In this document: positions 49,260 through 59,819 of the stretch, one piece after another | Numbering within the stretch: the first letter of the stretch is position 1 | Layout of the letters: each line of letters starts with the position of its first letter | From: Caenorhabditis remanei | Taxonomy: Eukaryota > Nematoda > Chromadorea > Rhabditida > Rhabditidae | Direction of reading: 5' to 3' | DNA length: 64,000 nt | Assembly: GCF_010183535.1 (NCBI RefSeq) | Contig: NC_071333.1 | Location: 10,972,587-11,036,586, forward strand | Program-made: the position numbers and the translations under genes | The notes under the pieces: model-generated | What the model was told of the DNA's origin: nothing | What the model saw: the letters and a program-made list of their open reading frames with translations, nothing else | The model's database searches: none

Positions 49260-52083
49260 ATGACCCTCCGCCAGCTGATAATTTTTGTCCAGCTGTGGGC
49301 CCTATGTCTTGCAAATATCAACATGTTCATCAGCAAAGAGGAAATGAATCGAACTTTGGGTAATATTTTTCTAATTTTCTAATTTAAACCATAAAAATCA
49401 AATATTTCAGGTGTGAAAGCTGAGCTGAACTACATTGAAATGGGTGGCATCAACACTTATTCCACAAAGTTTCACTACAGAGTTATGGCTAACATTGATT
49501 ATGTTTCTTTCACTTGGAATGCTGTTGGACAGGTATTTTGGGATCTGAGTTGGTCTTTATGACCTATTGAGCAAATAGAACAAAAATGGCTCATCTTTCA
49601 ACAAAACCAAAAAGGGGGGATAGAGAGCATATTCATTTTTTCTCTGATTTCTCAAATTTCTCATTTTCAGGTCGATTATGATGTTCGTGTAGAATCTGAT
49701 GATTCCTCGGTTCTCCCTATCGTGCGGATTCCGTTAAAGGGTCGTGTACCAGCCTCCTTCCAAGGTACCAAATCCTCCTATTCATCAAATTTCTAATTTA
49801 TTTCGTTTTACAGACTTCAGTGTCGAATACAGATGCGCGGGCCACAGATCTGGACAATTTACTGTCAGTCTATATTTCAATTTCTACTATGACGGAAAGA
49901 CGGTGCCGGTTAAATTGAGACAAGAGAAAATATGTGCGTCGCGAGACGGTCGACGGGGTCTAAATGGTATGTGTCTCAATTTAGAATTGTAGTTTCTTTT
50001 TATGTTCCCATACTTTTCCCATCCTCCTCCCATTCAATGACAAATATGCATGTGTTGCCGGGGTGTCTTGACACCGGCTCCTCCTGGTGCCCAAAACATT
50101 TTTGTGAGGACGAGAAGACTGACTCCGAATGATTGAATGACACGCTCTATAGTGCAGCTGTTTGATTGTCACAGAAGCGGCGGTAGACGAAAATAAATGA
50201 GTTGAATTGAAAAGAGAAAGAGGTCCCCGACTATTCAAAGAAAGAGAATAGAGGCGCTTCAAATGGAAAAATAATGATTGTTATTCTGGGAGAAATGGAT
50301 TGGATTCAGAATTTCATAATGAATTTCAATATGGTCGCTGGAGGGAAATAATTAGTAATTGTTTTTGAAATTTGAGGAGTAATAGTGTAAGCAATGAATG
50401 ATTCTCACATAAAACTTAAAATTATTACAGGAGGCTACGAAGGAGCTGAAATTGATGATCATGAATCTATCGACAAGGCATTTTTTGTTATCATCTGTAT
50501 TGCTGCTGCCTTCTTGCTCATTGTTGCAGCCACCCTGATTTGTTATTTCAAGCGATCCAAAAAAGAAGATATGATTCAGTCTCGTCTTCCGTTAGTTTCA
50601 TTTTCTCGTATTCACAGAACCCACAAAAAATGATCTTTGTTCAGAACATCTTTCCGGAACTCGTTGAAATCCACAAAAAGCGCGCAACCATTCCTTTTGA
50701 GCACTCCGAGAGATGGTAATCCGGCACTTTCCTTCCGTTTCTTTTCTTTTTCAAAGAATGTGATCTTTTTTGCAGGACCTCAAACGCTTTCTGCGGTTTC
50801 AAGCGCTCCTTGTTCTTCCTCAACGTCGGGGAATTCAATAATCCCGGACAAGCCACGAAACGTGAGTTTTTGTGAAAAGTGACAAGCTGACGTAGGTTTT
50901 GAGTTGATTGCAGATTGACGTGAGACGTGCATTGTTACAACTATACCAAGATCGAGATGCATTCCAACCTTTACCCTATGTAGATATGGAAGGTAGGGAC
51001 AATGAGGGATCTTGAATGTTTTTTTTTCTCAACTAAAAACTTCAGGCACTTTCGGCGAAGTGAGATATGCAATTTGGCGTCAAGTAGACGACGTACTCAA
51101 TGGAGACGTTGATGATGAAGAGGATGCGTTCTGCAATCAGGAAGCAGTTTACACTAAAACATTAAAGAAGAATGCCTCATCGATTCAGCTGGATCGGTTT
51201 CTGTCAGACGCGCTTCTTTTCTACAACATCACACCTCACCAAAACTTGTCTCAAGTGGCATGCGTCGCTTCATTCGGAAGATTCGACCGCCCGGAAACTG
51301 TCACAGATTTTCCATTGGTCTGTTACAGGCATCAAGGTTTTGGAAACTTGAAGAAGTTCTTAGCCAATTGTAGACTTGGTGACAAAACTAAAGGTATAGA
51401 GAAGAGAAAATAAGAAGAAATAGTATTTTTTGTGGTTTCAGGCGCACAAACTCTTCGTACTCACCAGTTGGTTGCATTAGCTACCCAACTTTCCTCTGCT
51501 GTTGCTCATCTTCACAAGTATCGAATCGTCCACAACGATATTGCTGCCAGAAACTGTTTGATTGCTGAGGTCAGCGGACGTTTACAAGTTCAGCTATGTG
51601 ATTCTGCACTTTCCCGTGACCTCTTCCCAGCTGATTATCACTGTTTGGGGGATAACGAAAACCGTCCATTGAAATGGATGTCTCCAGAGGCCATCGCCAG
51701 TGGATTATATTCTTCGGCCGCCGATGTGGTGAGTTATATTTAGAAGTTTACGAAACGAGGTTGATCAAATAAAAGTGTTTACAGTGGTCCCTTGGAGTGC
51801 TCATGTGGGAACTTATGTCGCTCGGAGGCTCACCATACGCAGAAGTTGATCCCGAAGATGTTTATACAATGATTCTCAAAGGAGCCCGCTTACATCAACC
51901 AAACAACTGTCCAGACCAATTGTATGAAGATTGAACAGACAAGAGTTGAAATACAAAAATTTCGTTTTCAGGTACAAAGTAATGCTCTGCTGTTGGCGTA
52001 TTCTCAGTGAAGAACGTCCAAGCAGTGAACAGGTCGTCCATGGACTCCGCGACTTCAACATTCAACTCAGCCAATACATCTAA
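49260..52083 (+). CDS. lin-18: LIN-18, RYK-type Wnt receptor with pseudokinase domain
   Basis: Twelve exons give 582 residues: 49260-49359, 49411-49532, 49671-49764, 49814-49966, 50431-50590, 50645-50715, 50776-50861, 50914-50992, 51046-51393, 51442-51728, 51785-51921, 51972-52083. All phases close. Order: signal peptide (about 1-20), WIF domain (about 21-150, with YIEMGGINTY and FTWNAVGQVDY typical of Wnt-binding RYK), transmembrane segment (about 173-196), Ser-rich juxtamembrane, kinase-like domain (about 285-575). The catalytic loop reads HNDIAARN instead of HRDxAARN and DFG is replaced by DSA (458-460), as in RYK, so catalysis is doubtful. LIN-18 acts with LIN-17/Frizzled in vulval cell polarity in C. 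elegans. Position and length match C. elegans LIN-18 from memory. The leader has a start-stop micro-ORF overlapping the start. Confidence 0.95.
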
Positions 52084-52145
52084 CGATTCTATATGTGTGC
52101 AACGCAAAAATCCAAAATAGTAACGGGTACAACGTTCCGATTCGT

Positions 52146-52151
52146 TTTATT
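52146..52151 (-). terminator. Minus-strand AATAAA of the secreted mosaic gene
   Basis: The plus strand reads TTTATT, 68-73 nt past the stop of the minus-strand gene and 63 nt past the lin-18 stop. If used, the two 3' UTRs overlap. Confidence 0.6.
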
Positions 52152-52210
52152 TTCCCAATTCCTGTTCATTAATATATGCATACATATGACATTATCTTTT
52201 AGTAGTAATT

Positions 52211-52216
52211 AATAAA
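52211..52216 (+). terminator. AATAAA poly(A) signal of lin-18
   Basis: AATAAA lies 128 nt after the lin-18 stop, three nucleotides before the last codon of the opposite-strand gene begins. It is the only canonical signal between the two stops. Confidence 0.65.
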
Positions 52217-52218
52217 AC

Positions 52219-55200
52219 CTAATCGTACATAATATCGATAACACTTTCTGCGTGATTTGAAGATGGTAGGAATGTCAATTTGCTGGATGCGCAACTTGTC
52301 AAACAAAACTTCCCGAGTCCACAATTATTAGTCCTATCGCACCATCTTTTGGTGCAGCATACGGTTTGATTACCACAATTCCTATCGTCCCGGCATTCAT
52401 TCCGCATATGATCTACAAAATACACGTTTGATATAATTGACGAGGGACGCTTACCACCAGCATTGTCCATTTCTATTCGGATAGGTCTATTAAAACGGTT
52501 AGCTTTTGTGTACTCGTTGTATAACCGGAAATCATCGGTCGTTCTGATTTTATTTACTGGGGATCGTCTGCAAATAGAGTTTTCATTATAGTGTCGTTGG
52601 ATTTTTCGGATTCACCTAAATTCTCCACTGAAAATACCTAAATGTGGGATATCTCCTTTCTTCATTGGATACCATACCCCCATTTGGTGTTGCTGGAATG
52701 GTGCAGGCTCCGGAGTAACCTCTGGCGGATCATCTGATGCCATATCCTCACTTATATTACTCAATGGAGGGATATTATATATTTTTCCTTGTTGAATCAT
52801 CCATGGCTTTCTTTCAGTTATGATTTTGCCTTCGTTCGGTAAATCAGGTATCGGTGAAAACTGTTTTCCAAATCCTAAAATTATAAACTTGTGAGATTAC
52901 TCCATTGATTTTAAATGACTAACCTTCGCTTGCTAAAGAAACCTGAATTTCCGGAGTGGGCTCTGGACTTGAGCTGGTGAAGCTTTGTAAGATTTGAAAG
53001 CTAGGTTTTACGTCATCAGTGTTTCTGAAATCGTTTTGTGTTCTCAAAATAGACTTCTCGAATTCTTACTTTTCGAAACCTCTAGCCGCGTGTGAATTGA
53101 AAAGATCAACTAAACTCTTGTGATCTTTTAATTCCTCTCGTGTTGGTTCGGCGCTCAAAGCACGTGGCTTCTTGAAACCGTTCTTGATTTTTGATGAAAT
53201 CGGGAATTCAATCTCGTCAACACTGCTGAAAAGAACAAGGATTGAAATAACGAAGATCAAATAGAATAACTTCATTTCCTCCACTTCTGAAGCATCATCT
53301 GGAGTGGCTGTTGTTGTTTTCATCTTTTTCGGTTTTCGGCGGTGTGGGAGTAGGGATGGTGGCTGCAAGTATATGGGACTGGATGTTTTCGAAAGTATTC
53401 AATTACCATTTCTAAATGTATCTTTTTGATATGAGATTGTGACGACACGGGGTACTCCAATTCTTGTACTTCCTCCTTCACCCCCAGAAAATTTGGTTTT
53501 CTAAAGACAGGGAACTTAATACAGATTGTTTTAATGATATCTTGAATTACCTCTCTTTCATATACTCCATTTTGTGATCATCCTCAATTTTTCTCGGTGT
53601 AGGTGGTATTGGAGATGGGGACACGGTGGTTTCAATAATGAAAAACTGGTCTACTGTAAGTGGTGGAGCGGTGGGAACAGCTGAAAATAGAAGGTTACTG
53701 AAAGTTAGACATCAACTATACTGTATTTACGTCTGGTGGTCATCGAAAATTGAGTGGTTGGTGCCGTTGAAGTAGTTGTCGGAGGGAACCAATCATACTT
53801 TTTGACCTTGGCAGTCGTTCTTTGAAGCTGTTTGGCAAAATCTTCAGACACAAACCTTGCCATTCCTCTGAAAACATTCTGTGACTGAATACTTGATCAA
53901 ATATGTTATGGACATATGGGAACCTGAATGAGATTCTGAGAATGTACCTTTTAGAAGCTTCTGTAGCTGTTATAATAATTGGTTCGGACGGAATTGGTAG
54001 TGTACTTTGTGTTGTTGGTTCCATTATCTGATCAGTATCAAAAGACACGCTTCTTGATTCATCTTCCTCATCTAAACAATATTTCGTCATTTTAATTACT
54101 CATATTCCTCACTAATACCTGTGTTTCTTGATATGATCACATTACCAGTTCTCGGAGGGTCATCTGATCTGAATTTAGTTTTTTGATGACCTACTGGAAC
54201 AAGTATTATCAATTACCGTCGAATTTTTTCAGGAATGCTCCAACAATCTCCATGAATACATACTAAATTGTCTGGACACTGTTCATTCTTATCACAAACA
54301 CCTCAAAATGTAAACGTTGATCTAGAGAAGGTCACCGCGTGCAAAATTTCATACACAAGTCAATATCATTTTCATGCAATTCATTCTATAAATAATAAAC
54401 TGTCACCGGAGAAATATGAAAAAAGAAATGAGGAACAAAGTGTACCGTGCCAAAATAAATTCACTTTTCATTAAAACATTTGATTCGAAATTCAAAAAAC
54501 GAAAAAGTCAACGTGCTTATGATCCATCACCACAGCTGCAATCTACCTGGCCACTCAAGTCGTTCCGATAATCGAGGTTTTGAAGACCGTTTGTTCCTTT
54601 TCAAATTTTTCTTGGTTATTTCCTGGAAATAAGCTATTTGTACGTGTATTATGAGTGCAACTACTCACATTTTCTTCAACTTCGCGACTGTTTGTACTAC
54701 CTGGTGGAGGTATAAGACCTTGTTCAGAGTCTGGAATTTCTTAAATTATGTGAAAGCCATAAAAGCTAAACAAACCTGATTCCACTTCACAGACTCCAGA
54801 TTTTCTCATATTCTGCTGGTACCCAGGTTGGCAATTGCATTTTCCCAGATCACAGTATTGATTCTTTTCGGTGCAATCTTTGTCAATTTCACAGTCTAAA
54901 AATAATGACTAGTTATTGGTAACTGTTTTACTCACAAACCTTGAGCTATCCATAAGCATTGACAATCTTGACACCCCTTGTCATTTATAGTAACAAAGCA
55001 GTTTTTTCCACAGACTGGAGGAGCAGCACACACCACTTTTGAATCTGAAGCAATTCTATTATACCAGTATTTATGCATTCCGCTTTCTTACCGGTATCGT
55101 TTCCAGAATAGTCTTGAACATCCAAAACAGTTGTCATCTTGGTACCTTCCTCAACTGCCTCATCTTCTTTTTCTCCACCATATTTGGATTCACTTGTATG

Positions 55201-55853
55201 CAGGATGGCATTGACTTCAGCTTCTGTCTTCTGATAGAGCGTGTCGGATACTGTTTCCACTTGAGCGTCACTTGTGTTCTGGTCGTATAACGTGCTTGAA
55301 TTAGACGATGACTCAACAACAGCGTCTTCAACAGCAGAGCTATTTCCGATATTGAAATAATCAATGGTTGTGGACGGTTCATTCTCATCCACACCTTCAC
55401 CAGATCCCTCGTAAGATAGTTCTGAAAAAATGTAGTTCAACATGAATTAAAATAGGAATCTGGGTAAATAACTCACTTTTCACATTTTCTTCAACTGCTG
55501 CATTTGAGAATAAATCGGTTCCAATTGCTGGAGGACCATTTGTATTGAACATACTCTTCATTTTCATACGCTTCTTTAAAACGTCAGCTTGGTCGGAATC
55601 TATTAATTTTTCTTATTAAAAAATATTGAATTTGAAACTTACAACTGATGGCCAATTCATCTTTTTCTTCTTCCGAACTTGAATTCGCTTCATCCAGAAG
55701 TGTTGGAAAGTTCTGGAAAAATCCATTTTGTTTATCCAAAGTAGTATGAATGATTGAACTCACATCTGTACTAAACGGTAACTCTTCTTCTTCCAAACTG
55801 TGTGGGGCGGATTTAACCAATATAAATGTAGAAAAAAGAATCAAAAATCGCAT
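52219..55853 (-). CDS. Large secreted mosaic protein, Cys modules plus Ser/Thr/Pro-rich linkers
   Basis: Twenty exons join with consistent phases: 55764-55853, 55643-55712, 55477-55599, 55092-55421, 54940-55044, 54776-54895, 54669-54730, 54547-54622, 54217-54301, 54119-54168, 53948-54071, 53731-53867, 53551-53680, 53407-53500, 53271-53362, 53070-53225, 52924-53024, 52616-52874, 52455-52567, 52219-52412. The product is 836 residues. A signal peptide (MRFLILFSTFILVKSAP) starts 2 nt after a TTTCAG acceptor. An acidic Ser-rich region follows, then Cys modules (VCAAPPVCGKNCF...CQDCQC; DCEIDKDC...CNCQPGY; VCDKNEQCPDNLVCIHGDC), a long Thr/Pro linker, and a final module CRDDRNCGNQTVCCTKRWC. An extracellular role is likely; no family is recognised. 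Weak points are the TTTTGAG acceptor at 54302 and the 45-nt segment 53226-53270, which may be intron or coding. A second gene could start at ATG 53275. Confidence 0.68.
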
Positions 55854-56753
55854 GTCTGAAAGTGAGATGTGAATGAAGAAGTGCGAAATGAAAATTGAAA
55901 AGAGACAGTCGGGGGCGGATGGAAGAAGCTAGTTCTGAACTACTTGAGAGTTTTTCTTTTGAATGACATATAAAAAACCGATTCAGCTAAGATCTCGTCC
56001 TTGCAGTGTTACTTGAAGAGTTCATCAAGTAGATGACAAATACGAAATCTTTATGTTGAACTATGCATATGAAAATAATTTTTTCACCCCTCGTGAATGA
56101 TAATTCGAATTGGTAACTGAAAGTAACGGAAACTGAAAAGATCCTCCATGTGAAAATAAGAAAAATGAAGAAGCTGACGGAAAAGAAGTAAGGAAACTGA
56201 AGACGTGAGTGGAGGGTAGAAAAGCTCATTAGACAATGACAGGTCAGTCAAGGCGCGCGGTGAGTTTCATCGCATTCATCCAGGTTCCGCGCGCTCACTT
56301 TCACCTACACCTGGCCCGTTTCAAACAATTGAAACCGCACCCGAACTAGAATAAACTGCGCAATACTTATTGGCATGTCGGGATGGGGAGGCTTTTCCTT
56401 TGCACCGGTTAGATGCTTTTTGACCGCCGAAAATTAAAACCGAACAGTGCTTCTGACGCTCAATTATAAGCATTGTTTTATTGGTTTCCGTCTTTTTTGT
56501 GGAATGGGTTCCAGTAGGACAAGTTATTTAAGTATATTGGTCACACTTACCGGAGTACATAGTAAATATTAATGAATTTTCTATACAAAACATTCAGATT
56601 CAAGTTATTATACTGGGTTCTAGTACTTAGAGATTTAGAAATAACAATAAGTCCATAATTTTGCAGGGATTGGACCAAGGTTTCTAATACCAGGAAGACA
56701 ATAATATTTTCTGCAAAATGTTTCCTGAAATAGAAGTTGTTGTACAATCAAAA
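55854..56753. other. Intergenic region between the mosaic gene and the Pro/Gly-rich gene
   Basis: This stretch of about 0.9 kb holds the promoter of the minus-strand mosaic gene. A TATA-like ATATAAAAAA lies near 55970 on the plus strand. A GC-richer patch at 56240-56340 contains repeated CGCGC words. No coding exon was found. Confidence 0.5.
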
Positions 56754-56759
56754 TTTATT
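56754..56759 (-). terminator. Minus-strand AATAAA of the Pro/Gly-rich gene
   Basis: The plus strand reads TTTATT about 63 nt beyond the stop codon of the minus-strand gene, a normal 3' UTR length for Caenorhabditis. Confidence 0.6.
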
Positions 56760-56821
56760 CGCGGATTATAAGAAATGAAAATGGAATGAAATTCAGAACA
56801 AAAGCTTACATCAACAAAAAT

Positions 56822-57358
56822 TTAATATCCTCTTGGATATCCTGGGTATCCAGTTGGTGGTGGTGGGTACTGTCCAGTTGGTGGATATTGCCCAGGTGGT
56901 GGTGGTGGATACATACCTGGAGCAGCTGGAGTGGCACCAGTTCCAATTTGATATGGCTGTTGTGGATATCCGGGAGTGTTTGGATACATGCTTGAACCAT
57001 ATGGTTGTGTTGGAAGTCCTGGTTGTGGTGGTCCATAGGACGAGTATTGTTGATTTGGAAGTGGTGGAGCCTGTTGTACGTATCCTGGCATACCTGGAGT
57101 TACTCCTGCTCCTATTCCAACTCCCATTGGTGGTGGTGGGGCATATCCGGACCCCATTGGCCTTGGTGGTGGTGGGGCATATCCAGCTCCAAGTGGTGGT
57201 GGGGCATATCCAGCTCCAAGTGGTGGTGGGCCAGCTCCATATCCGATTGGCATTGTTGCGACTCCAACTGGTACAACACGAGCACGATAAGAACCGCCGC
57301 TAGAAGAAGAAGAACTTGAGGAAGAGGAAGAAGATCTCCGGCACGAGCGACCGTACAT
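56822..57358 (-). CDS. Pro/Gly/Tyr-rich low-complexity protein
   Basis: A single open frame encodes 178 residues from ATG 57358, directly preceded by a TTTCTTTAG acceptor, to TAA 56822. It begins MYGRSCRR, then a run of about a dozen serines, then GGSYRARVV. After that come repeats of the type GAGYAPPPxG and MGxGYAPPPP, then YPQQPYQ and PPPPGQYPPTGQYPPPP, ending YPGYPRGY. There is no signal peptide. Composition resembles the PPxY/GYP tails seen in shisa, annexin or low-complexity scaffold proteins, and cytoplasmic phase-separating proteins. PPxY-like motifs could bind WW domains. The middle contains two perfect copies of a 27-bp unit (57176-57202, 57203-57229), so the length may vary between strains. 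No functional family is claimed. Confidence 0.8.
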   Translation of the reverse strand: MYGRSCRRSSSSSSSSSSSSGGSYRARVVPVGVATMPIGYGAGPPPLGAGYAPPPLGAGYAPPPPRPMGSGYAPPPPMGVGIGAGVTPGMPGYVQQAPPLPNQQYSSYGPPQPGLPTQPYGSSMYPNTPGYPQQPYQIGTGATPAAPGMYPPPPPGQYPPTGQYPPPPTGYPGYPRGY

Positions 57359-58316
57359 CTAAAGAAAAGCAACAAAGTTAAGGGTTTAAAAAGGCAAAAG
57401 TCAAACAGAGACTAGAAAAAAATGACAATCGATTGTGAATTGTAAGTGGGCGAACCGCCTTTTGCCTCACAAAGTTTTCAACGTGATACTGTTATCAGTT
57501 TGCATTGTCAGAAGAAAACGAAAGAGAAGTTGCTCGTTTCCCAATCGAAAAGAGCAAACAATGACGTATTCGACGTTGACTGGGAAGGCGTTTTCAAGGT
57601 ATATTTTGAAATTTTGGTCAAGTTTTGTGAATCATCGAATAGTATCATGACCTTCATGATGAGTCAATGGAAGGAAGAATGAGATTTATAGCGTTTATCG
57701 ATGAGGAAGAGGGTTCGGAAATGTTAAAATGACGGTGGACATGACATTAAAAAAACTAAACTGAAATTCCAAAAACTGAAAAACGAATTCGAAGAAAGTA
57801 AATGAAACAGCAGGCCATCTGATGGATGTTATTCTAAAAATTCAACAGATTCGGGAACATTATATTAGTATAACATCATAGTTGGTTTCTATGAAAAAAA
57901 TGGCAGCTCAATAAATAATCGGTCTTGTGTTCGAGTTTTCAATCTAAAATAGACACCAGTAAATGGGATCATGACTACTGACTCATTTTCAGTTTGTTTG
58001 TTTGTGATCAACACTAATTTCGGACAATCTAAGAAAGATACGAATTGGATGTTATATTAAATTTTTGAGGAACGGACCATCTTGTTTTATAGATGACCGA
58101 GGATAATGAAGTATTTTGAAATCAATTTTCAAGTACTTTCCAAAGGATCACTGTATGTTCGTTGTACATTTATCTATATATTTCTTGTCATTCCGGTTTT
58201 TTTGAAACATGACGAAATGGCTTCTATGTAATGCAACCACCGTAGTTTTTCCACTAATAAGTAAAAATTGACCAAACGACTTTTAGTTCACTAGTGTTTG
58301 CACAGCAAAGAAATGT
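57359..58316. other. Intergenic region before the tRNA cluster
   Basis: This 1-kb stretch holds the upstream region of the Pro/Gly-rich gene and the 5' flank of the first tRNA. Short open frames have no splice partners. Nothing else was recognised. Confidence 0.5.
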
Positions 58317-58388
58317 GGCCGAATGGTCTAGTGGTATGATTCTCGCTTTGGGTGCGAGAGGTCCCGGGTTCAATCCCCGGTTCGGCCC
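58317..58388 (+). tRNA. tRNA-Pro (anticodon TGG)
   Basis: This 72-nt gene has a complete cloverleaf. The acceptor stem GGCCGAA/TTCGGCC is followed by the C discriminator usual for eukaryotic tRNA-Pro. The anticodon stem is CTCGC/GCGAG, with loop TTTGGGT and anticodon TGG at 58349-58351. The T arm is CCGGG-TTCAATC-CCCGG. Internal A box TGGTCTAGTGG and B box GGTTCAATCC are intact, and a TTTTT pol III terminator follows 8 nt after the end. No intron. Confidence 0.97.
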
Positions 58389-58837
58389 ATTCCTTTTTGC
58401 ATGTTTGAGATTCATTATGTCACTAGATTTTTGCGATACAGTTAATCAATTATATTTTTCAAACTCAGATATTTTTTGTGATACATAAAGTCAGATTTTT
58501 TTCAGGGTTGTTTGGTCTTTTTTTCATTTACTGTCAACCGATCAAGTTTCATTCCTGATTGACATGATCCGTACATGCATTGAAGAAGCAAAAACCTTCA
58601 AAACGTTCATTCATGTTCTTTATATTCACGTCTTCTACATTCCTTCCTTGTAGCAATGAGGCCACTCATTCTAAACACACTCCATCGTCTTGAAGGTCAA
58701 CCTTCCTCTGTTTGTTATCTAGATAGTGAGAGACGCAGAGACTAGTTGTTACTCCTTCTCTCCGACTGCCTAGTCATCAACTCTCTTTTTCTCTTCCGAG
58801 CGTCAATGTCTATCGAATGACGTTCTCGCACCGACGT

Positions 58838-58909
58838 GGCCGGATGGTCTAGTGGTATGATTCTCGCTTAGGGTGCGAGAGGTCCCGGGATCGATCCCCG
58901 GTCCGGCCC
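58838..58909 (+). tRNA. tRNA-Pro (anticodon AGG)
   Basis: This is a 72-nt cloverleaf with acceptor GGCCGGA/TCCGGCC and discriminator C. The anticodon AGG is at 58870-58872 and would be read as IGG after A-to-I editing. The T arm is CCGGG-ATCGATC-CCCGG. It differs from the first gene at a few positions (acceptor pair, anticodon, T loop) and is identical over its whole length to the third. A TTTTT terminator follows. Confidence 0.97.
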
Positions 58910-58950
58910 ACTTACTTTTTGACTTTTTTGATTAAACGGATCATATTCAG

Positions 58951-59188
58951 ACTTGTCACGGGCCAGGCCGATCCAATGATAATCTCGGTTCGGCGAAGCC
59001 CGCTCGGCCAGTTTCGAAACTAAATTAAAATTTTTTGAAAAAGTTCTAGTTTTCAACTAAAATCACGTTTACTCGGAATACTCAGAATTTCACTCAAAAG
59101 TTTAAGAAATTCTGACATAAAAGAGGCTTCCATATTTGAATCCGAGAGGAGCGGACGGGCCGAGTCGGCCGGCCCGATTTTGGCAAGT
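58951..59188. mobile_element. MITE-like element with GC-rich terminal inverted repeats
   Basis: The left end reads ACTTGTC-ACGGGCCAGGCCGA (58951-58971). The right end, reverse-complemented, reads ACTTGCC-AAAAT-CGGGCCGGCCGA (59165-59188). These are imperfect inverted repeats bounding 238 bp with no open frame. The ends are far more GC-rich than the surroundings. No clear target-site duplication was seen. It lies between two identical tRNA-Pro genes and is probably a non-autonomous DNA transposon remnant. Confidence 0.55.
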
Positions 59189-59412
59189 ATGATTTTATTG
59201 ATGATCTGGAAAATTATTCAAAACTATAATAGTTCGCAAATTTTTTTTCCGTTAATGCGATAATGATCACATTTACCTCGTGTCCTAATTTCGGAACATA
59301 TGCGTCGTAAACTGTTCACTGTTCTCGATCGGAAGGTGACTAGTTCGGAAGAACCGGTGATATGCAGGAACATACATTTTCTTCTTTGATTTCCGAAATG
59401 GTCTTTTTTTGT

Positions 59413-59484
59413 GGCCGGATGGTCTAGTGGTATGATTCTCGCTTAGGGTGCGAGAGGTCCCGGGATCGATCCCCGGTCCGGCCC
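59413..59484 (+). tRNA. tRNA-Pro (anticodon AGG), second copy
   Basis: The 72 nt are identical to the gene at 58838-58909, including anticodon AGG at 59445-59447 and the flanking GT before and AC after the gene. It is followed by a run of nine T, a strong pol III terminator. Flanking DNA further out differs, so the copy was not made by a recent large duplication. Confidence 0.97.
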
Positions 59485-59819
59485 ACGTTCTTTTTTTTTG
59501 TCTTAAAGATAACATGCATAGTCTTTTTAGGTGGGCTAGAAAAAGGATAAGTTGTTTTAAAATACCATAGATTCATTCAAAAAGAAAATGTAAAATTTCA
59601 CAGAAATCAAATCTATATTTATATACAAAACCGGATAGAAAAACACAAGGAACAATAAATAAAAGATGACAATAATCCATTCAAAGAAACAATTCTAATG
59701 AATACAAAACCCGAAAGAAGATGTTTGCAACAAACCTAAGTTTTTGGTTTTTTGACCCATAATACATTGAGAGAAAGTTTAACTAAACCCTACAGAGTAA
59801 AATGATCTTGTCCAGATTT

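Noticed and set aside
53070..53275. A separate secreted protein gene starting at ATG 53275
   Set aside because: The upstream exons run into this one in phase, and the hydrophobic start coincides with a T-rich intron-like segment. It is kept only as an alternative in the findings.
56833..57319. Plus-strand open frames of 104-156 residues opposite the Pro/Gly-rich gene
   Set aside because: They are shadows of the repetitive minus-strand coding sequence (GGTGGT repeats read as Val/Trp).
58868..59515. Minus-strand open frames across the tRNA genes
   Set aside because: They are antisense readings of the tRNA sequences.
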